Assembly: GCA_964487745.1 (NCBI GenBank)
Contig: CAZASG010000004.1
Span: 62,001 to 126,000, forward strand
Length of the DNA stretch: 64,000 bases
Reading direction: 5' to 3'
From: Desulfolinea sp964487745
GTDB taxonomy: Bacteria > Chloroflexota > Anaerolineae > Anaerolineales > Villigracilaceae
A program made the position numbers and the translations under genes. The notes below the pieces were generated by a model. That model saw nothing but the letters and a program-made list of their open reading frames with translations, was not told the origin of the DNA and searched no databases. Shown here piece after piece: positions 40,996 through 48,567 of this stretch; the first letter of the stretch is position 1, and every line of letters starts with the position of its first letter.

Positions 40996-41209
40996 AAGAT
41001 CAAATGAGCTTAAACGTTACAATTTGGTATTACCAACAGAATTGTATAACGATATCAAGCAAGCAGCAGATAAGGAGAACACTACAGTTGTTGATCTGCT
41101 TCGTAAATTCATAAAAATTGGTCTGCTAGTCTTAGAAACGCAAGAAGAACCTGGATCGGCTCTCATAATTCGTGAAGGCGATACCGAACAACAAATCTTG
41201 ATATTTTAG
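40988..41209 (+). CDS. Ribbon-helix-helix (CopG-like) protein
   Basis: A 73-residue protein. LKRYNLVLPTELYNDIKQAADKENTTVVDLLRKFIKIGL matches the RHH fold (strand then two helices, shown here in parts). It overlaps the GAF-like gene by 8 nt, so both are co-translated. CopG-type proteins often repress their own cassette or act as antitoxins. Confidence 0.72.
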   Translation: MAKRSNELKRYNLVLPTELYNDIKQAADKENTTVVDLLRKFIKIGLLVLETQEEPGSALIIREGDTEQQILIF

Positions 41210-41247
41210 GATTTGCTTTCGGATCTCCTAATCGGAAGGAGACCGAA

Positions 41248-41532
41248 ATGTCTGTAAATGAAACAAAAGAGCAATTAATTACTCTTGAAGACCTCGCAAG
41301 AAGAAAACTACAAACGAAAATAGTTCAGCAAATTGATGAAGCAGAAATTGAGTTTTGGGAAAAATTTGAGCCCGGATTTCGATTGAAGATTACAAAAAAA
41401 TACCTCGAGTGCCGAATAAAGGTCTCATCCAAAAAACTCACCACATTTATTGGTGGACTAATCGGTTCAATCTGGATTGTTTTTCGAGTGATTGAGTGGC
41501 TAATACCAATTGTCGAAAGTTACTTCAGCTAA
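41248..41532 (+). CDS. Small membrane protein of the island
   Basis: A 94-residue protein with a charged helical N-terminal 60 residues and one C-terminal membrane segment (about 66-90, FIGGLIGSIWIVFRVIEWL). GGAAGGAGACC lies upstream of the ATG. No family recognised. With the GAF-like and RHH genes it may form a three-gene unit. Confidence 0.6.
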   Translation: MSVNETKEQLITLEDLARRKLQTKIVQQIDEAEIEFWEKFEPGFRLKITKKYLECRIKVSSKKLTTFIGGLIGSIWIVFRVIEWLIPIVESYFS

Positions 41533-41582
41533 AAACTTAACAAACGAATAACTGCTTAGATTCACCCAAAAAAGTGCCCGTA

Positions 41583-41955
41583 TTATTTGGACTTATTTTT
41601 TAACTGATTAACGAACTGTATAAATTTTTCTAAATCTTGATTTATATCTCTATTTGCTTCTATTCCTAGTGAACCAATCTGCTCTCTAACATCCATTTCT
41701 GAAAGTATGCCATAAACACCATCTGTGATCGTGATACTTGCATGCATCAGATTTTGACTAACCGCCTTTAGTGCTGCTACATCTTTAGCTAATTTCAAAC
41801 CATGAACCGCATGACCGTGCCTGAACTTGTAGGGAGAGTGATAAGAAAGCCCAATCTTATTCTCATCTGTAATATTCCGGATATGTTTTCTTGCTTTTAA
41901 TTCCTTACAATATATACTAAGAGAGAAGCCTTTTTTACCAACTGAAAGCAGGGTA
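41583..41955 (-). pseudogene. Truncated tyrosine recombinase (integrase)
   Basis: The minus-strand frame is open from about 41955 to the stop at 41583 and encodes the C-terminal catalytic part of a tyrosine integrase: SYHSPYKFRHGHAVHGLKLA (box II H-x-x-R region) and NLMHASITITDGVYGILSEM (region of the nucleophile Tyr). There is no start, no N-terminal domain and no first catalytic Arg before the frame enters the opposite-strand response regulator gene. So the 5' part has been deleted. It supports the view that 40055-41955 is the remnant of an integrated element. Confidence 0.75.
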
Positions 41956-41960
41956 GGGGT

Positions 41961-42824
41961 ATGGCAAAACCATTTGTGCTAATTGTTGAAGATGAACGCG
42001 AAATTGCCGCGCTCTTTCGGCATGTCGTAGATATGCTTGGCTATCGTACAGAGATCGCGCTCGACGGGGATATTGCGATAGACCGCCTTTCCAATAGTCA
42101 GCCTGATATTGTTGTTCTGGACCTAAATCTTCCAGGTGTTCCCGGGGAAGACATCATAAGGCAGATCCGCAATGATAAGAGATTAGATAATACAAAAATT
42201 ATTGTGGTTACTGGCTATGCTTATATCGCCGAAACTCTGCCTGCCGAGCCTGACTTAACTTTGCTAAAACCCGTCGATATTGAGCAATTATCGATCTTTA
42301 TCAGGCGCTTTAGCTTGCCTGATAAGAAAGAGGATACGCAAAACCCCTGGGATAAAAATACAGGGCTTTATAATCAATCCTTTTTTATGAAGCGGCTGGA
42401 TTTTGCGCTGAGGCAATCCATAGAAAACAAGGAATACCTTTTCTCGGTACTTTCTTTTAAGTTGTCTCAGCTTTATGCGATTAAAAAAATGCTGGATCAG
42501 CCGCTTTGGGAACGTATGCTCAGCGAAATTGTAGATGCCCTAAAGAGTACGGTGCGCCCGACGGATACAATTGCCAGCATAGATCAGGATAATTTCTATA
42601 TTTTGATTGAAAATATTCCCAACAAGGATATTCCCATGATGGTTGCGACACGCTTGGAAGAGATGCTGGATGAGAGTTTGGTGGAAGTTGGGGGTGGCGG
42701 GCAAAGACCTATTGGCGTTGGGATCACGCTTTGTGACGATCAATATGAAACAGTTGAAGAGATTTTACAGGATGTAAAGCTCGCTCAAAAATTCGCGAAT
42801 ACCCACAGAAAAGAACAAAACTAG
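41961..42824 (+). CDS. Response regulator with degenerate GGDEF-like domain
   Basis: A 287-residue protein. Receiver domain (1-118): LIVEDEREIA, phospho-Asp in IVVLDLNLPGVPG, Thr in IIVVTGY and Lys in LLKPVD. A GGDEF-fold domain follows (about 130-280; NTGLYNQSFFMKRLDFAL is the typical start) but the active loop reads IDQDNFYILIE instead of GGDEF, so it should not make c-di-GMP. It may bind nucleotide or act as a scaffold. It is convergent with azlD, and the two genes overlap by 4 nt. Confidence 0.88.
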   Translation: MAKPFVLIVEDEREIAALFRHVVDMLGYRTEIALDGDIAIDRLSNSQPDIVVLDLNLPGVPGEDIIRQIRNDKRLDNTKIIVVTGYAYIAETLPAEPDLTLLKPVDIEQLSIFIRRFSLPDKKEDTQNPWDKNTGLYNQSFFMKRLDFALRQSIENKEYLFSVLSFKLSQLYAIKKMLDQPLWERMLSEIVDALKSTVRPTDTIASIDQDNFYILIENIPNKDIPMMVATRLEEMLDESLVEVGGGGQRPIGVGITLCDDQYETVEEILQDVKLAQKFANTHRKEQN

Positions 42825-43138
42825 AAGAAATACTGCAAAGCCAATAACATGCCCATCCCGGCGATGATCGTCCAGAGGATATTTTTGGTTTGCCAGGCAA
42901 CCAATGTGGCGACGATGCCTGCCAGCAGACGTAAATTACCGAGAGAAATGTCGAGGGTTCCGCCGGGCAAGACCAATTCAGGGGCGATGATCGCAGAAAG
43001 TACGGCAACGGGCACAAAACGCAAGGCACGTTCGACAACTTTGGGTGGAGACCAGCGATCCAATACGATGATGAAGGAAATGCGGATCCCGAAGGTCAGA
43101 ATGCCGATCACGATCATGGTTAGCCAGAAGCTATCCAT
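42821..43138 (-). CDS. azlD: Branched-chain amino acid exporter small subunit
   Basis: A 105-residue membrane protein with four hydrophobic segments, start at the ATG at 43136-43138. GIRISFIIVLDRW and ALRFVPVAVLSAIIAPEL are AzlD-type. AzlD works with AzlC in efflux of branched-chain amino acids. It overlaps the azlC stop by 8 nt. Confidence 0.9.
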   Translation of the reverse strand: MDSFWLTMIVIGILTFGIRISFIIVLDRWSPPKVVERALRFVPVAVLSAIIAPELVLPGGTLDISLGNLRLLAGIVATLVAWQTKNILWTIIAGMGMLLALQYFF

Positions 43139-43820
43139 TTTCCCTCCCCTCGCTCCACAAACCTGCGATGATCCCAACGATCGCAGCTACGATCAAATTT
43201 AGCTTATAAGGCAATGTTGCTGTCATTACAGCGACTATGCTGGCAGAAGCTGCGGCCAAAATACTGGGACGGTCTTTTAGGGCGGGTACAACTAGGGCAA
43301 TGAAAGTCAATGCGAGTGTGAAATCTAATGACCAACTATCTGGAATTTGTGTACCTAGGTAAACACCGATGGCTGTACTGATCTGCCAGGATGTCCACAA
43401 GGTTAGGCCTGTGCCAAGAAAATACCAATGTTTATGAGGGCTTTGGTCTTTTTTTTGATAGCGTGTAATGGCGATGGCATAGGCTTCATCAGTGAGCAGG
43501 TATGCGAGCAATGTTTTCCACATGGGGGAGAGCTTTTTTACATGCGGGGCGATGGATGCGCTGTAAAGTGCATGCCGAAGATTGATGACGAAACCTGTCA
43601 CGATCATGACCAGAGCAGGCGTTCCGCTTCCTACGAGTTGGGCGAGCATAAATTGTGCCGAACCAGCAAAAACGACCACAGACATAGCTTGTGCCTCTGC
43701 CTCGCTTAGCCCGGCGGCCAAGGCCAAAATACCGTAGATCATCCCGAACGGAGCAACGCCCAATAAAAGGGGAAGTTCATCTTTTAGACCATTGAAGAAT
43801 TCTTTTTTTACACTTTGCAT
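43131..43820 (-). CDS. azlC: Branched-chain amino acid exporter large subunit
   Basis: A 229-residue membrane protein of the AzlC/YgaZ family. The ATG at 43818-43820 is used; an upstream TTG is less likely. Visible marks are LGVAPFGMIYGILA, FAGSAQFMLAQLVG, GFVINLRHALYSASIAPH and YLLTDEAYAI. A TATAAT box (43841-43846, minus strand) lies 20 nt upstream. Likely exports excess Leu/Ile/Val. Confidence 0.92.
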   Translation of the reverse strand: MQSVKKEFFNGLKDELPLLLGVAPFGMIYGILALAAGLSEAEAQAMSVVVFAGSAQFMLAQLVGSGTPALVMIVTGFVINLRHALYSASIAPHVKKLSPMWKTLLAYLLTDEAYAIAITRYQKKDQSPHKHWYFLGTGLTLWTSWQISTAIGVYLGTQIPDSWSLDFTLALTFIALVVPALKDRPSILAAASASIVAVMTATLPYKLNLIVAAIVGIIAGLWSEGRENG

Positions 43821-43975
43821 AATATTTCCAAACTCCGCCAATTATAGTGGATGAGTAGATAAACTCCGATAGTGACGGGGCACTTTTGTTGAAAAATTTA
43901 CAACCCCTTTTTCCAATTTGCGTATACAATCATGAAGTAAGTTTGCATTAGAGCTAAAAAATAAGGAGACATCTC

Positions 43976-44344
43976 ATGAGTTTTCTCGGCAATCTGGTCT
44001 GGTTGATCTTTGGCGGTTTTCTTTCTGGTTTAGGATACATTATCGGTGGTCTCTTAACCATGCTGACGATCATCGGTATCCCCTTTGGAAAAGAAGCAGT
44101 CAAATTGGGTGTAGCGACAATGACGCCCTTCGGCCGCGAAGTTATTATCACCGATGAATCAATGACACCCTTAAATTTGATCTTCAACGCGCTTTGGGCG
44201 GTTCTGTTTGGCTGGGAAATTGCTGTATCCCATTTTGTGCATGGCCTGATTCTTGCTATCACAATCGTTGGCTTACCTTTTGCCAAACAGCATTTCAAGC
44301 TGATCCCGTTGGCGTTGTTCCCCTTTGGTAAAGAATTACGCTAG
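43976..44344 (+). CDS. yccF: YccF family inner-membrane protein
   Basis: A 122-residue protein with two YccF domains: GNLVWLIFGGFLSGLGYI with TIIGIPFGKEAVKLG in the first, and FNALWAVLFGWEIAVSH with TIVGLPFAKQHFKL in the second. The family has no established biochemical role. AAGGAG precedes the ATG. A G/C-rich hairpin ends the transcript. Confidence 0.92.
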   Translation: MSFLGNLVWLIFGGFLSGLGYIIGGLLTMLTIIGIPFGKEAVKLGVATMTPFGREVIITDESMTPLNLIFNALWAVLFGWEIAVSHFVHGLILAITIVGLPFAKQHFKLIPLALFPFGKELR

Positions 44345-44367
44345 TTTCGACCCCAAATACGATTTTG

Positions 44368-44399
44368 TTCAGCCCCTCCTTCTGAAAGGAGGGGCTGAA
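44368..44399 (+). terminator. Hairpin after yccF
   Basis: TTCAGCCCCTCCTT and AAGGAGGGGCTGAA form a perfect 14-bp stem with loop CTGA. The following TGTTCTAATT is a weak U-tract. Confidence 0.7.
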
Positions 44400-44469
44400 T
44401 GTTCTAATTAGAGACAACCTTGCTCAATACTTGGTGTTATTGCTTGAAAATGGATAAGGAGAGTTTTCT

Positions 44470-45171
44470 ATGAATAACTGGATCGCCCTTGTTATTACTT
44501 TTGCATCTGCTCTGGGATGGCTACGTCTGATGGATTTTTTTGCTCATCGTGGGTGGATCGAATCACGCCTGAGCCGCAAGATCATTCACATTGGAACAGG
44601 ACCTATCTTTGTGCTTTGCTGGCTGCTCTTTGACGATGCATCTGCTGCGCGTTGGATGGCAGCGCTTGTGCCCTTTGCGATTACCGTGCAATTCGCTCTG
44701 ATCGGTTTGGGGATCATCAAGGATAAAGCCTCCGTCAAGGCGATGTCTCGTACAGGTGACCCGAAAGAGATTTTGCGCGGTCCGCTTTTTTATGGAGTCG
44801 TTTTTGTAGTGATGACGCTTGTCTTCTGGAAGGATTCACCTGTCGGCATTATTGCATTGATGCTAATGTGTGGTGGTGACGGCATCGCAGATGTGGTTGG
44901 TCGGCGGGTCAAATCAGCGAAACTGCCCTGGAGTCCCGATAAGACTGTTGCAGGATCGTTGGCGGTATTTGTGGGGGGATGGATATTAGCGGTTTTGGTG
45001 GTAGCAATTTTTGTTTCTGCGGGCGTTTTCGGTGGCTCAGCCACGAGTTATTTCCTGCCAATAGCGCTGATTGCCCTTGCGGGGATGTTGGTTGAGTCTC
45101 TTCCCATCCGTGAAGTGGATAATTTGACGGTTACGCTAGCTGCCGTGATTTTGGGAATGTTTTTGTTTTAG
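44470..45171 (+). CDS. Phytol/dolichol kinase-like membrane protein (CDP-alcohol type)
   Basis: A 233-residue protein with about seven membrane segments. SRKIIHIGTGPIFVL near the N-terminus, then MCGGDGIADVVGRRV and KLPWSPDKTVAGSLAVF are the CTP-using kinase signature shared by phytol kinase (VTE5), dolichol kinase and phosphatidate cytidylyltransferase relatives. It may phosphorylate an isoprenoid alcohol, for example phytol salvage for quinones. A good GGAGAG site precedes the ATG. Confidence 0.8.
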   Translation: MNNWIALVITFASALGWLRLMDFFAHRGWIESRLSRKIIHIGTGPIFVLCWLLFDDASAARWMAALVPFAITVQFALIGLGIIKDKASVKAMSRTGDPKEILRGPLFYGVVFVVMTLVFWKDSPVGIIALMLMCGGDGIADVVGRRVKSAKLPWSPDKTVAGSLAVFVGGWILAVLVVAIFVSAGVFGGSATSYFLPIALIALAGMLVESLPIREVDNLTVTLAAVILGMFLF

Positions 45172-45265
45172 ATTGCGAAGATGTAAGGTCGTTTTAACAA
45201 CTATCCGACCTAAGTAGTGGTAAGATAATCTGGTGTGAAAATTCTTAAAAGAAGTCGGTTTTAGC

Positions 45266-46543
45266 ATGTTAAAAGTCATCTTGCAAGCTCCCAATCCAAT
45301 TCATCCTTTTGGTGAACCCGCGCGGGAATTGCGTATCCAAAACCATCCTCTTTGGCTTTGGCAACGCAATGTTTTGGAGCGGTATACAACCCGCGAGGTG
45401 GAGTTACAGCCGGGCGATCGTATTCCCCAAGAGCGTGTTGAGATGCTGATTTATCGAAACAATCTCTTTTTCGATCAAGGTTATATCGATGCTTTTATCG
45501 CAACTGCCAGACAACATGGTCGCGCATGCAGGGCGGCTTTTCACGCAGATGATCCGGCATTTCGAGAACACGCCCTGCCTCTTTCAAATTCTTATACCTC
45601 GGCAGGGAATTTATATCTTGCTGATCTCTGGTATTACCCGCACGGTCCCGTTGCAGATACACGTCCGCTGATCGTGGATATGGAAGTTGGCGAAGTGGGC
45701 TATTACCATGTACCAACTTATATGGCAGACCAGAGCGGGGATCTCGTTTTTCAGGTGCCGGTGCGTTCATTGCTGGCGATTGATTCCTGGGTGCATATTT
45801 TTATTGCAGACGTGGTTTTTGGGGTCTTCTCGCGTGGTTTGCAATTTGAACGCCAACTGGAGGAAGATCTGGGATTCAAGGTAAAGGTTTTAGCGAAAGC
45901 CCTTTACGAAGGACGCCAGGTTTTGGAATGTTCTGAAATGGTGAAGATCGGCAAAAACTGCGTTATTGACCCTCACGCTGTAATTCATGGGCCAACAACT
46001 ATCGGAGACAATGTCACCATAGGCGCTGGGGCTGTCGTAGAGAACTGTATCATCGGCGATAATGTGAATATCTCGCAAGATTGCCAGTTGATGCTCTCAG
46101 TCGTGGGGGATGGCACTTTCCTTCCTTTTAAGTCGGCGCTTTTCATGACCACGATCATGGATAATAGCATGGTGGCGCAAAATACCTGTTTACAAATGTG
46201 TGTGGTTGGGCGCAATACCTTTATCGGCGCGGGCTCTACCTTTACCGATTACAACTTGGTTCCTGCGCCGATCAAGGCGATGGACGGAAATGAAGAACTT
46301 CGCGAGTCAAACCGCCCAGTGATCGGCGGCTGTGTAGGGCATAATTGTCGTATTGGCTCGGGGATGATCGTTTATCCGGCACGTACGATCGAGTCGGACG
46401 TAGTTCTTGCAGCTACGCGGGATCGTCGCGTTATTATGAAGAATATTAGCTTTGAAGAGAGTGATCATCATAATCTTCGTTTGGGACACCTGCACATGAC
46501 ACCGTACCACAATAAAGATGAAAGGGACGTAGAATCTTGGTAA
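45266..46543 (+). CDS. Left-handed beta-helix protein, nucleotidyltransferase-like
   Basis: A 425-residue protein. The C-terminal half (about 215-400) has hexapeptide repeats (VIDPHAVIHGPTTIGDNVTI, then VVENCIIGDNVNISQD) that fold as a left-handed beta-helix. The N-terminal 200 residues recall sugar-phosphate nucleotidyltransferases in layout, but I see no intact GXGTRM nucleotide loop. An enzymatic role is therefore uncertain. Its stop codon is followed at once by the ATG of the reductase-like gene, so the two products are made together. Confidence 0.7.
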   Translation: MLKVILQAPNPIHPFGEPARELRIQNHPLWLWQRNVLERYTTREVELQPGDRIPQERVEMLIYRNNLFFDQGYIDAFIATARQHGRACRAAFHADDPAFREHALPLSNSYTSAGNLYLADLWYYPHGPVADTRPLIVDMEVGEVGYYHVPTYMADQSGDLVFQVPVRSLLAIDSWVHIFIADVVFGVFSRGLQFERQLEEDLGFKVKVLAKALYEGRQVLECSEMVKIGKNCVIDPHAVIHGPTTIGDNVTIGAGAVVENCIIGDNVNISQDCQLMLSVVGDGTFLPFKSALFMTTIMDNSMVAQNTCLQMCVVGRNTFIGAGSTFTDYNLVPAPIKAMDGNEELRESNRPVIGGCVGHNCRIGSGMIVYPARTIESDVVLAATRDRRVIMKNISFEESDHHNLRLGHLHMTPYHNKDERDVESW

Positions 46544-47623
46544 ATGGATAGTTTTGCCTTCATCATTCATCCTATTGATGCCAAAAGGGATGTCAGTCGA
46601 AAATTTCCGCTTTTGGGTCGTATCCTCACCGAAGGGCAAATAGATTTTTTCTCAACTTTCTTCCCTCCTGTTTATCTTTCTGAGATCGAGGAAATTCGCT
46701 CCGAAACAACTGGTAAAGAAATCAAAGGCTGGTTTATTGCTTGTCCTTATACCCCACGGCGTATGTTGAGTTTGCCTGAAAAAACGGTCTATCGTAAAAT
46801 CATACAGACTGGAAAAATGGCAGAAAAACTTGGCGCAAAAATGCTTGGGCTGGGTGCTTTCACTTCCGTTGTTGGCGACGCAGGGCTAACCATTGCTAAA
46901 GGTCTGGATATCCCCGTGACAACGGGCGACGCCTATACAGTTGCCATTGCTGTTGAAGCGATCCGCAAAGCGGCAGTGCTTATGGGCATCAACCTTGAGC
47001 AGGCAACTGCAGCCGTTGTGGGTGCAGGTGGTTCGATAGGTCGTGTCTGTGCAGAATTGCTCTCGGATGATGTTCAGGATCTGTATTTGCTGGGACGTCG
47101 CCTTGAACCTTTGGAAGCGTTGAAGGAAACACTGGAATCATCTTCATCTGCGGAACTCCATACAGGAACAGAACTCTCTGCTTTACAAGATGCGGACCTG
47201 ATCCTGACCGTGACGAGCGCGGTCCATGAAGATGTGTTGCGCCCCGAACATCTACGCAGTGGAAGCGTGATCTGCGACGTTGCCCGTCCTCGTGATGTTT
47301 CTGCAATGGTCGCAGCAGCAAGAGATGATATATTAGTGATAGACGGCGGGATGGTCGACGTTCCCGGCGATGTTAATTTTAATTTCGATTTCGGCTTCCC
47401 TGAAGGAAAAGCCTATGCCTGTATGGCAGAAACAATGGCTTTGGCTTTAGACGGTCGCTTCGAAGATTACACATTAGGGAAAGACATTTCACGCGCACGC
47501 GTGGAGGAGATTGCAGCGATTGCCAAAAAACATGGCTTTCGCTTGAGTGGTTTCCGCTCATTCGAGAAGGAAGTTACCGAGGCGCAGATCGAAGCTGTGC
47601 GCCGTAAGGCTAAGAGAAACTAG
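46544..47623 (+). CDS. Long-chain acyl-ACP reductase-like protein
   Basis: A 359-residue Rossmann enzyme similar to cyanobacterial acyl-ACP reductase (AAR), which reduces fatty acyl-ACP to aldehyde. Shared blocks are LGLGAFTSVVGDAG (cf. ALGGFTSI), the NADPH loop AAVVGAGGSIGRVC, VIDGGMVDVPGDVNF and AYACMAETMALAL, where the Cys aligns with the catalytic Cys of AAR. The gene starts directly after the upstream stop and has no ribosome site of its own, so it depends on re-initiation. Aldehyde-deformylating oxygenase, the usual partner in cyanobacteria, is not in the window. A general acyl or shikimate-type dehydrogenase is the alternative. Confidence 0.75.
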   Translation: MDSFAFIIHPIDAKRDVSRKFPLLGRILTEGQIDFFSTFFPPVYLSEIEEIRSETTGKEIKGWFIACPYTPRRMLSLPEKTVYRKIIQTGKMAEKLGAKMLGLGAFTSVVGDAGLTIAKGLDIPVTTGDAYTVAIAVEAIRKAAVLMGINLEQATAAVVGAGGSIGRVCAELLSDDVQDLYLLGRRLEPLEALKETLESSSSAELHTGTELSALQDADLILTVTSAVHEDVLRPEHLRSGSVICDVARPRDVSAMVAAARDDILVIDGGMVDVPGDVNFNFDFGFPEGKAYACMAETMALALDGRFEDYTLGKDISRARVEEIAAIAKKHGFRLSGFRSFEKEVTEAQIEAVRRKAKRN

Positions 47624-47653
47624 AAAATCAGAGACGAACCTTGGAGGTCCCGT

Positions 47654-48553
47654 ATGGGAAAAACCCGCCTTTTGGTTGTTGAAGACGATGCCGATATCGC
47701 CAATATGCTGAAAATTTATTTCAGCGGCTTGGATTACGATGTTGATGTCGCCCCGCGAGGCAACGACGCGCTGGAAAAAACCCGGCAAGTTTTGCCCCAT
47801 TTGATCGTGTTGGACATCATGCTGCCTGATATTGACGGCTATGAAGTCTGCCGCACCCTGCGTACCAGTACGCGTACCAGTCATATCCCCGTTATCTTTT
47901 TGACACAAAAGGACGAACGTAGCGACAAGCTGCAGGGACTGGAGTTGGGCGCAGATGACTACATCACCAAACCTTTCGATATTGAAGAGCTAAAACTGCG
48001 CGTGCAGGGGGCAATCCGCCGCTCAGAGCGTGAGAGTCTTACTGATCCTCGCTCTGGCTTACCGGCTGGACGCTTGATCGAAGAGCAGCTTCGTCGCATT
48101 ATCCGCGAAGAGAGTTGGGCGCTTATGGATCTGCGCATTAGTAACTTTTCCGCTTTCAACGATATTTATGGTTTTGTTGCTGGGGATGATGTTTTACGTT
48201 TCTCTGCCATGCTGCTCGGTGAAATTGTTGATGAGCATGGTACACCAAATGATTTTATCGGTCATGCTGGTGGAGATAACTTCATCATCATATCAACAAC
48301 TGAAGCCATCTCCAATATCCGAAAAACGGTCAAAGAACGCTTTGATGAAGAAGTACAGACGCATTACAACTTTATGGATCGTCAGCAGGGTTTTGTGGAA
48401 ACAACAAATGCAGAGGGTGAACAAATCAAATCGCCGCTTATGAAAATGACGATGGGTGTGATCTCACCTGAAGAGCATCGCTTTGCAGATATTCGTGAGA
48501 TTACTGAAATGGCAGCCGAAGCACGTCGTTTAGATCCCTCGGCAGAAGCATAG
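47654..48553 (+). CDS. Response regulator with degenerate GGDEF-like domain
   Basis: A 299-residue protein. Receiver domain (1-122): LLVVEDDADIANM, phospho-Asp in LIVLDIMLPDIDGYEV, Thr in VIFLTQKDE and Lys in ITKPFDIEE. The second domain (about 135-285) begins LTDPRSGLPAGRLIEEQLRR and its signature loop is GHAGGDNFIIIS: GGD is kept but EF is replaced, so cyclase activity is doubtful. GGAGG lies 9 nt upstream of the ATG. It is followed by the giant histidine kinase and probably receives its phosphate. Confidence 0.9.
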   Translation: MGKTRLLVVEDDADIANMLKIYFSGLDYDVDVAPRGNDALEKTRQVLPHLIVLDIMLPDIDGYEVCRTLRTSTRTSHIPVIFLTQKDERSDKLQGLELGADDYITKPFDIEELKLRVQGAIRRSERESLTDPRSGLPAGRLIEEQLRRIIREESWALMDLRISNFSAFNDIYGFVAGDDVLRFSAMLLGEIVDEHGTPNDFIGHAGGDNFIIISTTEAISNIRKTVKERFDEEVQTHYNFMDRQQGFVETTNAEGEQIKSPLMKMTMGVISPEEHRFADIREITEMAAEARRLDPSAEA

Positions 48554-48567
48554 TACCAGGCTAGAGC

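Noticed and set aside
41567..41580. Attachment-site copy of the tRNA-Met 3' end
   Set aside because: CAAAAAAGTGCCCG resembles the tRNA end CGGGCCCACTTTTTTG only in inverted orientation and with a 2-nt gap, so it is not a direct att repeat. It may only be the end of the integrase transcript.
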